Assembly (NCBI RefSeq): GCF_022340925.1
Contig: NZ_JAJDNA010000042.1
Coordinates: 109,612 to 150,629, forward strand
Reading direction: 5' to 3'
Length of the DNA: 41,018 nucleotides
Source of the DNA: Thiocapsa sp.
GTDB taxonomy: Bacteria; Pseudomonadota; Gammaproteobacteria; Chromatiales; Chromatiaceae
Numbering within the stretch: position 1 is the stretch's first letter; the number at the start of each line of letters is the position of its first letter. The position numbers were made by a program, and so were the translations under genes. Positions 40,481 to 41,018 of this stretch are shown piece by piece. Under the pieces are notes generated by a model. It did no database searches and was not told the origin of the DNA. It saw only the letters and a list, made by a program, of their open reading frames with translations.

Positions 40481-41018
40481 TGCCCGAGCTGCCCGAGGTT
40501 GAGACCACCCTCCGAGGCATCCGTCCCCGTTTGGAGGGCCGGCGCATCGATCGCTTGTTGGTGAGAGAGCCCAGACTGCGTCAGCCGATCCCGCCCGAGA
40601 CCGCGGCCCTGGTCGCCGGGCAGACTGTCGGGTCTCTGTCGAGACGCAGCAAGTATCTCCTGATCGGACTCGATCGGGGGAGCCTGATCCTCCATCTGGG
40701 GATGTCCGGCAGCCTGCGGGTGGTCGATGCCGAGAGTCCGCCGAAGAGGCACGACCATGTCGATCTGGCGTTGTCGGACGGACACTGCCTTCGTTTCCAC
40801 GATCCTCGCCGATTCGGGCTTCTCCTCTGGAGCGAGGATTCGCCGGAGCTCGCCGGACTTCGTCATCCACTGCTCAGCCGGTTGGGACCCGAGCCATTGG
40901 ACGCGGCGTTCGACGGCGATCATCTCTACCGCCTGAGTCGGCAGCGAAGGGTTGCGGTCAAGTCGTTCCTGATGGACGCGGCGGTGGTCGTCGGGATCGG
41001 GAATATCTACGCCAACGA
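40480..41018 (+). CDS. mutM: Formamidopyrimidine-DNA glycosylase MutM (partial, cut by window end)
   Basis: The first 179 residues of a bifunctional DNA glycosylase/AP lyase that removes 8-oxoguanine and formamidopyrimidines. It starts [14 protein letters not shown], where Pro2 is the nucleophile and Glu3 the catalytic acid; Lys58 (RRSKYLL), [21 protein letters not shown] and [11 protein letters not shown] follow. The zinc-finger end lies outside the window. ATG 40480 shares one base with the upstream stop (TGATG), so it is translationally coupled to the GldFG-type operon. Confidence 0.97.
   Translation, partial: MPELPEVETTLRGIRPRLEGRRIDRLLVREPRLRQPIPPETAALVAGQTVGSLSRRSKYLLIGLDRGSLILHLGMSGSLRVVDAESPPKRHDHVDLALSDGHCLRFHDPRRFGLLLWSEDSPELAGLRHPLLSRLGPEPLDAAFDGDHLYRLSRQRRVAVKSFLMDAAVVVGIGNIYAN

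Overview
The window reads as GC-rich gammaproteobacterial chromosome, most likely from a purple sulfur bacterium of the Chromatiaceae. The strongest clue is the small ferredoxin at 5882-6133. It has the long insertion between the second and third cysteines of its second cluster site, and it looks almost identical to what I remember of Allochromatium vinosum ferredoxin. The hupK-hypC-hypD-hypE cluster, the glycogen phosphorylase and the persulfide-sensor-like ArsR regulator fit that lifestyle. I see no insertion sequence, CRISPR array, tRNA or rRNA, and no broken gene; ftsE and mutM are cut by the window edges.

Layout. (1) 1-7850 is a conserved housekeeping block: ftsE and ftsY on the minus strand, then divergently two M16 peptidases, rsmD, coaD, ferredoxin and gamma-glutamyltransferase. 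(2) 7971-18188 holds a Tim44-like membrane protein, a processive family 2 glycosyltransferase, then on the minus strand glgP, and the run ubiK, yifB, YheS-type ABC-F ATPase and a DUF2939 protein. (3) 18321-22555 is a nitrogen module: two NtrC-like boxes and a sigma-54 promoter in front of a TorF-type porin, glnK and amtB, followed by a second Amt gene. (4) 22800-30465 is a minus-strand signalling and stress block, read from the right as ompR-envZ, bcp, a hybrid histidine kinase with a degenerate receiver, a REC-PAS protein, an ArsR repressor with the SqrR/BigR dithiol spacing, and speE. (5) 30502-30899 carries a perfect palindrome, a 51-residue membrane protein gene and an intrinsic terminator. 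(6) 31036-35700 holds a methyltransferase and the hydrogenase maturation operon hupK-hypC-hypD-hypE, with a good sigma-54 promoter upstream. (7) 35726-41018 holds a PGPGW-type membrane protein, a four-gene GldA/F/G-like ABC operon with overlapping starts, and mutM.

How the parts work together. HypC, HypD, HypE and HupK build and deliver the Fe(CN)2CO part of the [NiFe] hydrogenase site; the hydrogenase subunits and hypA, hypB and hypF are elsewhere. GlnK gates AmtB when nitrogen is sufficient, and the promoter signals suggest NtrC switches the porin-glnK-amtB operon on under nitrogen limitation. The minus-strand block joins osmotic-type two-component control, peroxide detoxification, a possible reactive-sulfur switch and polyamine synthesis.

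No wholly new system is proven. The best leads are the ArsR dithiol pair, the kinase whose own receiver has lost its aspartate next to a separate intact receiver, the TorF porin under nitrogen control, and the small membrane protein with its own terminator.
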